45,028 nt of DNA from Methylobacter sp. BlB1 (GCF_015476545.1 NZ_JADMKV010000035.1:1-45028); one strand, 5' to 3'; counted from the first letter of the stretch, positions 19,960-29,241 are shown. Notes: generated by a model from the letters alone, not told the origin. Program-made: numbers and translations.

Positions 19960-20411
19960 GGCGCTGAGTGATTGCGGGCGATAAAATAATTTGATAAAGA
20001 GGTCAGTGACATACAGAGCTCAGTTTCAACAGGTGCATAGTCTAGCATTGAAAGAGCATGGTGGGTGTCCGGAGTGAATGGAAGCGTTTTGTATTTGCCG
20101 ATACAAAAGACTCAGACGATGCCTGGACAGGAAGCGCCCCTTCATTAACCGGCTTATTCCGTTTTTATGGCTGAGCAGGGGCAAGGCAGCGAAGCGCTCT
20201 TACATCCGTTGAATCGGCAATCGTTGCGGCACGGGAAAAAATATTCAACATTTAATTTATGTTGCAAGTTTCTGTATTTAAAAGTACTCCTAATATTGTC
20301 GTCATCTTGTCTGAGTCTCTATTGCAACTTGTGCCCCGGTTAACCCTCTATAGAACGATCCCATTGATTTTTAAAAACGCAGTAACAAAAACAACGTAGT
20401 AAATCTTCCGC
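19960..20411. other. Intergenic region between divergent genes
   Basis: It holds the start regions of the minus-strand helicase and the plus-strand hydrolase. A hairpin TTTTGTAT (20087-20094)/ATACAAAA (20101-20108) with a 6-base loop is the only structure I note. I cannot assign promoters with confidence and see no gene. Confidence 0.5.
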
Positions 20412-21464
20412 ATGCTAAAACGCCTTATTTTCCCTTCAACGCTCAGCTTGTCTATGTTGATGCTGACGCTACTTTCAACCTGCCCCTTTCTTTCAGGCTG
20501 TACTCCCAGGATTTACAAACCCGGCCCCTATGTCCTCAATGGCGGACAAATACTGGAAAACCGCTATGTAACGTCCGATGGCATTGAATTACCGCTCAGG
20601 CAATGGCTGCCCGAGCATAGCAAGGCGTCGGCGGTGCTGATAGCGCTGCATGGCTTCAACGACTACAGTCATTTTCTGCAGCAGCCCGGCGATTTTTTCC
20701 GGCAACAGGGCATTATCAGTTACGCCTATGACCAGCGCGGCTTCGGCGGCAGCCCGCATCGGGGCTTATGGAGCGGCGTCGATGCCTATGTGCAGGATCT
20801 GGACTTATTCGTGCGGCTGATCCGGAACAAACATCCAGGGCTGCCGGTTTACTTATTGGGCGAAAGCATGGGCGGGGCCGTCATCATCGCGACCATGGCG
20901 CGCTCCCTGAAAACGCCCGTGGATGGGTTGATTCTGGCCGCGCCGGCTGTCTGGGGACGGGAAACGATGCCCTGGTATCAGCAGACGCTATTATGGGCGT
21001 TATCGCATACCATGCCCTGGCTGACATTGACCGGCAAAGGCGTCGTCAAAGTCACGCCGTCCGACAATATCGAGATGCTCAGAGCGCTGAGCCGCGATCC
21101 AATGGTCATCAAGGCCACGCGTGTGGAAGCGATGTCCGGCCTGGCCGACCTGATGGACATAGCATTGCACAGCGCCAAGCAGATAGAAGCCGATACGCTG
21201 GTTCTGTATGGCGATAAAGACGAGATTGTGCCAAAACAGCCTACTTACCGCTTTCTGCAGGATTTTCTGCAAACCCGTCAGCAGCGAAAAAGGGTCGCCT
21301 TTTATGAAAACGGTTATCACATGCTGCTGCGTGACCGGCAGGCCCCGATTCTATGGAACGATATCGTCGCCTGGATCAAATCATCGTCAGCGCCGCTGCC
21401 TTCTGGCGCCGATAAATACGCCGAACAGGTACTGGCGGCTGCCAATGGGGATGACAACTCCTGA
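20412..21464 (+). CDS. Lipoprotein alpha/beta hydrolase (lysophospholipase / monoacylglycerol lipase-like)
   Basis: A 350-residue serine hydrolase. The N-terminus has a signal peptide ending in the lipobox LSGC (C30), so the protein is probably lipid-anchored. The fold shows LHGFNDYSHF for the oxyanion region, YDQRGFGGS, the nucleophile elbow GESMGG, an aspartate in LYGDKDEIVP and a histidine in NGYHMLL. These match the PldB/monoglyceride lipase family, which releases fatty acids from lysophospholipids or monoacylglycerols. The exact lipid substrate is not readable. It lies 84 bp before egtB on the same strand; a small stem GCATCC/GGATGC at 21499-21517 sits between them. Confidence 0.85.
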   Translation: MLKRLIFPSTLSLSMLMLTLLSTCPFLSGCTPRIYKPGPYVLNGGQILENRYVTSDGIELPLRQWLPEHSKASAVLIALHGFNDYSHFLQQPGDFFRQQGIISYAYDQRGFGGSPHRGLWSGVDAYVQDLDLFVRLIRNKHPGLPVYLLGESMGGAVIIATMARSLKTPVDGLILAAPAVWGRETMPWYQQTLLWALSHTMPWLTLTGKGVVKVTPSDNIEMLRALSRDPMVIKATRVEAMSGLADLMDIALHSAKQIEADTLVLYGDKDEIVPKQPTYRFLQDFLQTRQQRKRVAFYENGYHMLLRDRQAPILWNDIVAWIKSSSAPLPSGADKYAEQVLAAANGDDNS

Positions 21465-21548
21465 CGGAATATAGGGAATTCCCGGATTGACTTGAAAAGC
21501 ATCCGGATTTAGGATGCCAGTCAGTTTAACTCTGATGAGGAGTTCAGC

Positions 21549-22856
21549 ATGCGCCGTACCGATTTTGCAATTCCCCGCAGTTCGGCAGTACTGGATCAGG
21601 CCCTTTCGGGCGAAGTGCTGGCGCAATATCAGGTCGTCAGGCATGAAACGGAACAGCTGTGCGAGCCGCTCGCCATCGAGGATTACGGCATCCAGGCCAT
21701 GCCCGACGTCAGCCCGCCGAAATGGCATCTGGCCCATACTTCCTGGTTTTTCGAGACCTTTCTGCTGGCGCCTTATCTGCCCGGTTATCAGGTTTTTCAT
21801 CCCCGCTTCGGCTACCTGTTCAATTCCTATTACCAAACTGTCGGCAGTTTTTTCCCGCGTCCTCAGCGCGGCTTGCTGTCTCGGCCGACCGTCGAGGAAG
21901 TCTACCGCTACCGCGCCCATGTCGATGGCGCGATGGCGGAACTGCTAGCCAACACGAATGATTCCCGGCGCGATCAGATCATGTTCCGTACCGTGCTGGG
22001 GCTGCACCATGAACAGCAGCATCAGGAACTGCTGTTGACCGATATCAAATATAACTTCGCATTCAATCCGTTGCGCCCGGCTTATCGGCCAGCGCCCGAG
22101 CCTGTCGGGAAACCGCCGGTTTTGATGCAATGGCTGGGTTATGACGGCGGCCTTCGAGAGATCGGTTTCTCGGGCCCAGGCTTCGCCTATGACAACGAAA
22201 CGCCCCGGCACAAGGTTTTTTTGGAGGATTTTCAATTGGCCTCGCGCCTGGTGACGAACGGCGAATTTCTGGCCTTTATCGAGGACGGCGGTTATCGGCG
22301 CGCCGATTTGTGGCTCTCCGACGGCTGGGCGGCCTTACAGCAAAGAGACTGGCAGGCGCCGCTTTATTGGGAGAAGCCTGACGGCGAATGGTGGACCCTA
22401 TCGCTGGCCGGACTCAGACGCCTGGATCTGAGCGAGCCCGTCTGTCATGTCAGTTTTTATGAGGCCGATGCCTATGCGCGCTGGTGCGGCAAGCGCTTGC
22501 CGAGCGAAGCGGAATGGGAGGTTGCAGCCCAGGACTACGAGCCGCGCGGCAATCTGCGCGAAGCCGGCTTCCTGCAGCCTGTGGCCGCCGAAGACGGCAC
22601 ATGGAACGGACCGGTCCAGTTGTTCGGCGATGTCTGGGAATGGACGCAAAGCCCTTACCGGCCTTATCCCGGATTTCAGCCGCTGAGCGGCTCGCTGGGC
22701 GAGTACAACGGCAAATTCATGTGCAATCAGATGGTGCTGCGCGGCGGTTCCTGCGTAACACCTCAGTCGCACATCGCGGCCACATACCGCAATTTCTTTT
22801 ACCCTGCCGACCGCTGGCAGTTCATGGGCATACGGCTGGCCGGCGATGCAGACTGA
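21549..22856 (+). CDS. egtB: Ergothioneine biosynthesis sulfoxide synthase EgtB
   Basis: A 435-residue non-heme iron enzyme that uses oxygen to join a thiol donor (gamma-glutamylcysteine or cysteine) to hercynine, forming the C-S bond. The N-terminal DinB-like domain has the likely iron ligands H63 in HLAHTSW and H154/H158 in HHEQQHQEL. The C-terminal FGE-sulfatase domain has VSFYEADAYARWCGKRLPSE, DVWEWTQSPYRPYPGF and GEYNGKFMCNQMVLRGGS, all strongly conserved in EgtB. GAGGAG ends 6 bases before the ATG. It overlaps egtD by 11 bp. The donor thiol cannot be assigned, and no egtA, egtC or egtE gene is visible nearby. Confidence 0.95.
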   Translation: MRRTDFAIPRSSAVLDQALSGEVLAQYQVVRHETEQLCEPLAIEDYGIQAMPDVSPPKWHLAHTSWFFETFLLAPYLPGYQVFHPRFGYLFNSYYQTVGSFFPRPQRGLLSRPTVEEVYRYRAHVDGAMAELLANTNDSRRDQIMFRTVLGLHHEQQHQELLLTDIKYNFAFNPLRPAYRPAPEPVGKPPVLMQWLGYDGGLREIGFSGPGFAYDNETPRHKVFLEDFQLASRLVTNGEFLAFIEDGGYRRADLWLSDGWAALQQRDWQAPLYWEKPDGEWWTLSLAGLRRLDLSEPVCHVSFYEADAYARWCGKRLPSEAEWEVAAQDYEPRGNLREAGFLQPVAAEDGTWNGPVQLFGDVWEWTQSPYRPYPGFQPLSGSLGEYNGKFMCNQMVLRGGSCVTPQSHIAATYRNFFYPADRWQFMGIRLAGDAD

Positions 22857-23823
22857 GCTGATCGGACCGCACCTTCGGTTTTCGGACCTTAAGCCGCCGC
22901 CGGCTGATTTCCGGCGCGAGGTCGTCGAAGGACTGCGTCTGCCGCAGAAGACGCTGTCGCCGAAGTTTTTCTATGATGCCGAAGGCTGCCGGCTGTTCGA
23001 GGCGATCTGCGATTTGCCCGAGTATTACCTGACTCGCACCGAAATCGGCATTCTGACCGAACACGCAGAGGACATCGCCCGAACCCTGGGGCAGGACGGC
23101 ACGCTTATTGAATTGGGCAGCGGCAACAGCCGCAAGGTCCGGTTGTTGCTGGAGGCGCTAAGGCCGGCTGTTTACATCCCGGTCGACATTGCCAGAGAGC
23201 ACTTGCTCGCCGCCAGCCGCACGCTGGCGGCCGATTATCCGTGGTTGGATATTCATGCGGCCTGCCTTGATTACTCGGAGCGTTTCGAAATGCCGTTTTT
23301 GCCGGATGCGCAAAGGAAAGTCATTTTTTTTCCGGGCTCCAGCATCGGCAATTTCGAGCCGGCGGAAGCGGAAAACCTGCTGCGTGGCATAGCGCAATGC
23401 GCGCAGCCCAATGGCGGCCTGCTGATCGGCTTCGATTTGAAAAAAGATGGGAATATATTGCAGGCGGCCTACAACGACAGCGCCGGCGTAACGGCGCTGT
23501 TCAACCTGAACCTGTTGCGCTGCATCAACGCCAAAGCGGCGGCGAATTTTGCCCTCGACCGTTTTCACCATCATGCTTTCTACAATGAGCCGCAAGGGCG
23601 CATCGAGATGCATCTGTGCAGCGAATCCTGTCAGCAGGTTGTCGTGGCTGGCGAAACGTTTGATTTTCTGGATGGGGAGTCCATTCATACGGAGAATTCC
23701 TACAAATACGGGATCGAGGAATTCCGGTCTCTGGCCCTCAGCGCCGGATTCGAGCCGGGGCACTGCTGGTGCGACCGGGACGGATTGTTTTGTGTGCATT
23801 ACTTTGCCATTGGCAGTGCTTAA
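22846..23823 (+). CDS. egtD: L-histidine N-alpha-methyltransferase EgtD
   Basis: A 325-residue S-adenosylmethionine-dependent enzyme that trimethylates histidine to hercynine, the first step of ergothioneine synthesis. Diagnostic segments are KTLSPKFFYDAEGCRLFEAI, CDLPEYYLTRTE, the SAM motif LIELGSGNSRKVRLLLEAL, VDIAREHLL and FFPGSSIGNF. Its start lies inside egtB with an 11-bp overlap, so the two enzymes are made together. The pair would need a C-S lyase coded elsewhere to complete ergothioneine. Confidence 0.95.
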   Translation: MQTELIGPHLRFSDLKPPPADFRREVVEGLRLPQKTLSPKFFYDAEGCRLFEAICDLPEYYLTRTEIGILTEHAEDIARTLGQDGTLIELGSGNSRKVRLLLEALRPAVYIPVDIAREHLLAASRTLAADYPWLDIHAACLDYSERFEMPFLPDAQRKVIFFPGSSIGNFEPAEAENLLRGIAQCAQPNGGLLIGFDLKKDGNILQAAYNDSAGVTALFNLNLLRCINAKAAANFALDRFHHHAFYNEPQGRIEMHLCSESCQQVVVAGETFDFLDGESIHTENSYKYGIEEFRSLALSAGFEPGHCWCDRDGLFCVHYFAIGSA

Positions 23824-23842
23824 ATATCAGGGCTAGGATCAG

Positions 23843-23876
23843 ATGTGGGGGCGACTAAAGTCGCCCCCACATTTTT
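23843..23876 (+). terminator. REP-like palindrome acting as egtD terminator
   Basis: ATGTGGGGGCGACT (23843-23856) and AGTCGCCCCCACAT (23859-23872) form a 14-bp inverted repeat with a 2-base centre, followed by TTTTT. It fits an intrinsic terminator for egtD. Its core also appears near 41570 and 44090, so it belongs to a dispersed repeat family. Confidence 0.75.
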
Positions 23877-23934
23877 AAACTCCGACGTTTCCGCAGTGAG
23901 CTAAGGAACTGCACTTAACCAGCGTCAAACGTTT

Positions 23935-23959
23935 CGGGCGGGGCAACATGCCCCGTCCG
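23935..23959. repeat. GC-rich hairpin in the egtD-ABC gap
   Basis: CGGGCGGGGC (23935-23944) pairs with GCCCCGTCCG (23950-23959) around an AACAT loop, with one G-T pair. With the palindrome at 23843 it forms a two-hairpin block typical of REP/BIME-type intergenic repeats. No T-run follows. Confidence 0.6.
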
Positions 23960-24005
23960 GCTGTGGGTCCCGTTTGTCCAGAATTGTTTGTTGAAAACCT
24001 GCAGC

Positions 24006-25760
24006 TCACTCTCCGAGAAAATCTCCGCTCTGATGCTGCCACATGGCGTAATACTTGCCTTTCAGGGCGAGCAGCTGCTCGTGCGTGCCCTGTTCGATGA
24101 TGTTGCCCTTGTCCAGGACGACGATGCGGTCCATGTTCAATATCGTGGACAGTCGGTGCGCGATCACGATGGCGGTCTTGTTCTCGATCAGCTCAAAAAT
24201 GGCCACCTGGATCTGTTTTTCGGTCAGCGAATCGAGCGCGCTGGTAGCCTCGTCCAGCACGACGATGGGCGCATCTTCGAGAAACGCCCGGGCAATGGCG
24301 ATGCGCTGTTTTTCGCCGCCGGAGAGCTTGACGCCGCGTTCGCCCACCAGCGTATCGAATCCATTGGGCAGTTTCTCGATGAATTCCAGGCTGCGCGATT
24401 TCCGGGCCGCGTCGATCAAGCGTTCTTCCGGGATATCTTCACCCAGCGTGATATTGTCCCGCACCGAGCGGTGGAAGAGCTCCGGCTGCTGCGGCACCAT
24501 GGAAATCTGCTGGCGCAGGGCAGGCAGCGTAAAGGTTTTGGCGGGCATGCCGTCGAAAGACAGCGTGCCTTGCTGCGGGTCGAGAAAGCGGAACAGCAGT
24601 TTGGTCAACGATGATTTGCCGGAACCGGACGGCCCGACCAGGGCGACTTTCTCGCCGGCCTTGATGGACAGCGAGAAGTTCTCGAACAGCTTCGGCTGGC
24701 CAGGATTCGACGGGTTATAGCTAAAGCCGATGCCATCAAAGCAGATTGCGCCTTTAGTGATCTTCAGCGGCTTGGCGTCGGAGGCATCGACTTCCAGGTC
24801 CTTTTGCCTGAACACATCGGCCATCTCGGAGGCATCGGCCAGCGCCGTGAAAAAATTGCGGAAATTGCGTCCGAATTCCCACAGACGCTGGATCAGCATG
24901 AGCATGATCGATTGGAACAGCACGAACTCGCCGACCTGGAAGTTTCCGGCCTGCCATTTGCGGATCATCAGATAAACCAGCAGCAGCTCGATGCCGAAGG
25001 TCATCAGGCCTTGTACGGCAAAGGAGACGAACATCAATATCCAGGCGATTTTCTTCTTGCGGTAAACGAAATCCGACGCCTGGTTGATCTGAGCCTGCTC
25101 CCTGGCTTCCAGGGCAAAGCTTTTGACGATGAAGATATTGCTGATGGCGTCCGAAAAAGCGCCGCCGACTTTCGAATCGCCTTTGGCCACGGCTTTGTCG
25201 AAGCGCAGTTTCCAGATTGAATAGCCGATGTTCCAGGCCACGAACAGCACAACCCAGGCCAGGAAATAAATCGCGAACTGCGGCTGCTGCCGGTAGAAGA
25301 TCACGAACGAGATCGCGATCGCGACAATGTTCATGAAGAACTGGAACAGGAACCAGTCCATGATGATTTCAAAAGACCTTGAAAAGCGGTTGGCCTGCTT
25401 GATCAGGCTGCCTGAAAAGCTGTTTTCGAAAAAGGCGTATTTCTGTTTTTTCAGCACCTCGAAACAGCGTTTTTCCAGCAAGTTGACGCCGCCGCCGTCG
25501 AGCGGCACGATCGCGACTTCCAGCAGGCGCCATGACAGCCAGATGCAGGCGTAGATCAACGCGATCGTCTTCAGATTGTCCAGCAAAGAAGCTAGGGTCG
25601 CATCGGAGTAGGGCTTCGCCAACCCGTTGGCGATGTTTTTGTAATAGAGGGGCGCCGACAAATCCAGCATAACGGCGCAGACCAAAGCAAACAGCGATAA
25701 CAGAAAATACCACTTTTTCTGCCAGACAACCCGGCCGTATTCTTTAAATATAATGTCCAT
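24006..25760 (-). CDS. ABC transporter, fused membrane and ATPase domains (exporter type)
   Basis: A 584-residue half-transporter. The N-terminal part (about 15-310) has six hydrophobic segments of an ABC exporter membrane domain. The ATPase domain (about 340-575) has Walker A GPSGSGKS, the signature LSGGEKQR, Walker B IVVLDEATSALDS and the switch histidine in IAHRLS, so it should be active as a homodimer. Such proteins export lipids, drugs or peptides; the substrate cannot be read. It is convergent with egtD and alone in its transcription unit. Only a weak ribosome site precedes the ATG. Confidence 0.92.
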   Translation of the reverse strand: MDIIFKEYGRVVWQKKWYFLLSLFALVCAVMLDLSAPLYYKNIANGLAKPYSDATLASLLDNLKTIALIYACIWLSWRLLEVAIVPLDGGGVNLLEKRCFEVLKKQKYAFFENSFSGSLIKQANRFSRSFEIIMDWFLFQFFMNIVAIAISFVIFYRQQPQFAIYFLAWVVLFVAWNIGYSIWKLRFDKAVAKGDSKVGGAFSDAISNIFIVKSFALEAREQAQINQASDFVYRKKKIAWILMFVSFAVQGLMTFGIELLLVYLMIRKWQAGNFQVGEFVLFQSIMLMLIQRLWEFGRNFRNFFTALADASEMADVFRQKDLEVDASDAKPLKITKGAICFDGIGFSYNPSNPGQPKLFENFSLSIKAGEKVALVGPSGSGKSSLTKLLFRFLDPQQGTLSFDGMPAKTFTLPALRQQISMVPQQPELFHRSVRDNITLGEDIPEERLIDAARKSRSLEFIEKLPNGFDTLVGERGVKLSGGEKQRIAIARAFLEDAPIVVLDEATSALDSLTEKQIQVAIFELIENKTAIVIAHRLSTILNMDRIVVLDKGNIIEQGTHEQLLALKGKYYAMWQHQSGDFLGE

Positions 25761-26142
25761 ATGTAATGTTGAGTGTTTTTCCAGTGGCTAATTTAACATT
25801 GTATCAAGCCGAGCCTATGAAGTTTTACGTGAGAAGGCGAATTTCGGTCGTAGGGTACGCATCGCGTACCTTTTGAAGTTTGGTTCATCGAAAAACTTTG
25901 AAAATGGTACGCGTACCCTACAAAGCATTTTTTCCACAAGAAGTAAGCGCCGTAAATATTATCTTGACCGCATGGCTCAAAGCCGGCTATAAGTATTCGT
26001 ACTTAACATATTGAAATACAGGCATAAAGGCTTTGATTTGAAGCCGACTAACAATAACCCGCCATATAAATACCGATATGAAAACAGCTGAAAAAATATC
26101 CTGCAAATTCTCGCATCGGTAAGATTAATCAAGGTGTGAGGA
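25761..26142. other. Intergenic region between divergent genes
   Basis: It contains the 25850-25921 inverted repeat and presumably the promoters of the ABC transporter and of the membrane protein gene at 26143. I see no gene. Confidence 0.5.
25850..25921. repeat. Inverted repeat with GTAGGGTACGC ends
   Basis: GTAGGGTACGC (25850-25860) is exactly reverse complementary to GCGTACCCTAC (25911-25921). A further GCGTACC (25864-25870) and GGTACGC overlap add a nested palindrome. The 72-bp unit looks like a small palindromic intergenic element. Only one copy is seen here. Confidence 0.65.
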
Positions 26143-27411
26143 ATGAACCTGAATAATTTTCGCGTCATGGGCTCCGGTGGCACCGGCGGCATCATCAACC
26201 GTATCCAGACACTGTTCGTCGGCCTGTTGAGGATATGGACAATCCCGATTGTTCTATTGCTGAGCCTGGCCTCCGGATTTACGACTTACTACGGCATGTC
26301 GCATTTCATCACGCCGTGGATCGCCTTGATCATCACCGTGGCGATTCAGTCCATCATCGTCATCTGTTCGCTGGAAATTGCCGGCATCCATTGGAAAGCC
26401 AACCGGATTCGCTATATCAGCGTATTAGCTTCCCTGCTGGTGGCCATTATCGCCTCGGTTTCATTTTCTTATTTTCAATTTTACGAAATATCGGAAAAGG
26501 ACAACCTGCATATAGAGCGGCTGAATCAGGTGAGGGATGACGTTAATCATTACCTGAACAAAATCCTGGCCGTAAAAACCGAGATTCTCGAGCAGCAGCG
26601 CGCACAACTGGAACTGGCGTCCAAGGAAGTTTCGCAAGCCTATTTCGGCACGCATCCGCAAATTGCTGCCGAGTATAGAAATCAGGTAGGCGAGGGGCCG
26701 TTCTGGAAGCATTACAATGAGCTTTATCAGGCTAAAGCGCAGCAGTCAGCCCAGCTTGAACAGGGATTCCGGCAGCTTGACGACGACATGCGCAAACTGC
26801 AGGCCAGCCTCAGGCAGGTGAGCCTCGGGCAGGATGAAAGCGGCGCCTACCAGACCGTGCTGTCCAGCCTTAACGACGTGCAGCTTAAATTCAACCAGCT
26901 TGCGACCGGTCTGGGGCATGCCGTGCCCGAAGCGCCTGCGGTGATGTCTTACGCGCAGTTTGTGCAGGGCGTGCAGCCGTCGTTCCTGATGTGGAGAGAT
27001 TTTTCCCCGTTCGCGTTCGTCTGCGCCTCCATGATCGAGTTTTTTACGGTATTGCTGTCATATCGGCTGGAGATGACGGCGCCTGGACCGTTGACCGATC
27101 AGGAGGAGGAACTGGTGTTCGAATGCCTCCGGCAATTCACCGAATTCAGAATCAACGAAAACGACGAGCTTGAAATGGTGATCGAGAAAAGCGAGCTGGA
27201 GCGGGCCAGACGCTATTCCGACTGGTCGAGAATGTTTGCCGTCGGCTTACTGCTAAGCCGCGGTTTCCTGCGCAAGGTCGATGCCCGAACCGTCGAGTTC
27301 GCTCCCAACCTGTATCCGCTGATCGCCCAGCGCATGGGCGAAAAAATCCGCGCTATCAAAGCCGAATCCGGAATTAAACTCGAAGCAGTGCAGCAGGCCG
27401 CCAATGAATAA
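26143..27411 (+). CDS. Membrane protein of unknown function with periplasmic coiled coil
   Basis: A 422-residue protein I do not recognise. It has three hydrophobic helices near the N-terminus (about 30-52, 56-80, 87-110), a charged helical stretch with coiled-coil character (about 115-225), a fourth helix (about 287-308), and a C-terminal soluble domain of about 110 residues that may be helix-turn-helix-like (SRMFAVGLLLSRGFLRKV). An AAGGTG lies 6 bases before the ATG. It overlaps the next gene by 8 bp, so the two products probably work together. Confidence 0.8.
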   Translation: MNLNNFRVMGSGGTGGIINRIQTLFVGLLRIWTIPIVLLLSLASGFTTYYGMSHFITPWIALIITVAIQSIIVICSLEIAGIHWKANRIRYISVLASLLVAIIASVSFSYFQFYEISEKDNLHIERLNQVRDDVNHYLNKILAVKTEILEQQRAQLELASKEVSQAYFGTHPQIAAEYRNQVGEGPFWKHYNELYQAKAQQSAQLEQGFRQLDDDMRKLQASLRQVSLGQDESGAYQTVLSSLNDVQLKFNQLATGLGHAVPEAPAVMSYAQFVQGVQPSFLMWRDFSPFAFVCASMIEFFTVLLSYRLEMTAPGPLTDQEEELVFECLRQFTEFRINENDELEMVIEKSELERARRYSDWSRMFAVGLLLSRGFLRKVDARTVEFAPNLYPLIAQRMGEKIRAIKAESGIKLEAVQQAANE

Positions 27412-28777
27412 TGAAAACACTGATCTGGAAAAATGGCTGGGCGGTTTCGATTCCGGCCAGGACATTGCCGGGCAGGAGAGTTGGGACCCCGGCTTTGATG
27501 CCGAGCGGCGCATCGTTCACTCCCGGCTCGGCTTTTACAGCAAGCTGTTCAGCCGGCCCGAGAAATTCGTCAAGCGCTTTTACCATACCGTCTATCCGCT
27601 CACGATAGCCGACTGGTCCTTAACGGCCGATAACAAACTCTATGACGGCTTCTGCACCATAGCGTCGCGGCTCGATATTCGCTTTCAGGCTTCAATCAAG
27701 TACGCGGCCGCCAACTGGGAGCTGTTGCCCGACATCAACCAACATATCCAAGCGGCTTATGAAGGCCTGGTCAGGGATGCAGTCGACAGGGAATTGCTGA
27801 ATCTGGACGACGGCGCCTGGATACAGACAGGCTTGAGGAGCACAGAGCAAAAGATAGCCCAGGCCGTTAATGAGCTATTGATGATCCGCGATATTCAATG
27901 CCGGACTTTCTGCACGTTGAAGCCCTCTTTCGAAGAATTTCCTGACGATGCGGCGCTGGCGCTGGACGGCCGGTTTGCGCAGGCGTCCGTCTATCTGAGC
28001 GTAGTTAAAAAGAATTTCGAGTTCCGGGAAAAACAGGCGCAGGAAAAGCAGCGCCAGGCGCAGGAACTGGAAAATCAGAAACTGCTGCATGAACAACAGC
28101 AACTGCAGCAGCTGAACAGGGAAGAGGAACTGCGAAGGCTGAAAGCCATTCAGGACGCCGAAAACCAGCAGTTGCGCCTGAAGGATCAGGAAAAGCTGCA
28201 AGCCGAGCAATTTGACATTGAAAAGCGCCTGCATGCGGAAAAAATCAGACACGAAAATGCCCTGAAAGAGATGGCATGGCGGGCCGAAATCGAGGAACAG
28301 GAAAAGCGCCAGGCGCTGCTGCATGAGATCGAACAGCAAAACCAGCTTAATCAACTGTCGCATAACGCGCGCTTGAAAGAAACGGCGCTGGACGCCGAAA
28401 TCAGGGAATTCGAAAAGCAGCAGGCGCGCTGGAACGAGGCCAAGGAAAAAATGCATGTCGAGAACCTTAAGCAGCAGCAGCGCCTGCAGCAAATGGATCT
28501 GGAAGCCGAGCTCAAGGCGCAGGAACACCAGCAGCAGCAAAGGAACAATGTGCAGCAGAAGCTGAAGGCGGACAAGATTGAGTACGAAGCGCGCCTGAAA
28601 GATATGCAGCTGAAAGCCGAAGTCAAGGAGCAGCAGAAGCGTTTCGAGGCCACTGAAAAATCGGACGAGTATTTGCGCCGCGAAATTGAATTGCTGATTC
28701 TGGAAAAGCAGCGCGCCGAACTGGTGCTGGCCGTCAATAAGCCGGCCGACAATCTTTTGGAAGCCCCAAATAGCTGA
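27404..28777 (+). CDS. Coiled-coil protein of unknown function, possibly SPFH-like
   Basis: A 457-residue soluble protein. Residues about 60-195 suggest an SPFH/band-7-like fold: TADNKLYDGF, SRLDIRFQASIKYA, ELLNLDD, and a helix followed by IRDIQCRTFCTLKPSFEE, in the order seen in that family. This is a judgement by eye without a search. Residues about 205-445 are an almost continuous coiled coil rich in Glu, Gln, Lys and Arg. There is no signal peptide or membrane helix, so it may reach the membrane through its partner at 26143, whose gene it overlaps by 8 bp. The function is unknown. Confidence 0.8.
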   Translation: MNNENTDLEKWLGGFDSGQDIAGQESWDPGFDAERRIVHSRLGFYSKLFSRPEKFVKRFYHTVYPLTIADWSLTADNKLYDGFCTIASRLDIRFQASIKYAAANWELLPDINQHIQAAYEGLVRDAVDRELLNLDDGAWIQTGLRSTEQKIAQAVNELLMIRDIQCRTFCTLKPSFEEFPDDAALALDGRFAQASVYLSVVKKNFEFREKQAQEKQRQAQELENQKLLHEQQQLQQLNREEELRRLKAIQDAENQQLRLKDQEKLQAEQFDIEKRLHAEKIRHENALKEMAWRAEIEEQEKRQALLHEIEQQNQLNQLSHNARLKETALDAEIREFEKQQARWNEAKEKMHVENLKQQQRLQQMDLEAELKAQEHQQQQRNNVQQKLKADKIEYEARLKDMQLKAEVKEQQKRFEATEKSDEYLRREIELLILEKQRAELVLAVNKPADNLLEAPNS

Positions 28778-29213
28778 AATTCAATTCCGTTTGTGTATGC
28801 CGGTCCGCTACCAAAAACTGTGAAACAGCGCTGAACTAGCCGATAATCAGTTCCAACAGTGAAGTTATATAAAGCCTGGCTCTTATTTTAAACGATGAGT
28901 GCAGGATCGGTTTCATCCGACTTTACGCATGCAGACCCCCGTCATGTGATGAGTGCCGGACATTGAATGAAGACCGGTTTGACACCCTATCGGCCAGCCC
29001 GGCCGACAAAATAAAAAAGGACTCTGCCAAATCAGTTATATCAAGGTATGGCTGCTCGTCTGGCTCAATAAATCTCCACATGATTTCCATTCCGCTGCAA
29101 TGTACCTTAATTTTTAGTCAGGTATTTTTCAGCGCCAAATACAGTTTTCACCTGATAGCGTATTTTCTTCGCCTTTAATATGCTTGAGCAAGCGTTAAAG
29201 GACGCAACAATTC
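28778..29213. other. Intergenic region, no convincing gene
   Basis: No terminator after the coiled-coil gene is clear. A 71-codon frame from 28963 has no ribosome site and a composition unlike its neighbours, so I do not call it. Confidence 0.5.
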
Positions 29214-29241
29214 CGGTTTCACGATTACGATTATGAAACCG
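29214..29241. promoter_or_regulatory. Dyad upstream of secreted protein A (possible operator)
   Basis: CGGTTTCA (29214-29221) is the exact reverse complement of TGAAACCG (29234-29241). The 12-base spacer is a tandem CGATTACGATTA. It lies about 100 bases before the ATG of gene A. It may be a regulator site or an RNA hairpin. No regulator can be named. Confidence 0.45.

Noticed and set aside
28963-29178. 71-codon frame in the gap before secreted protein A
   Set aside because: No ribosome site and no resemblance to a known family; left as intergenic.
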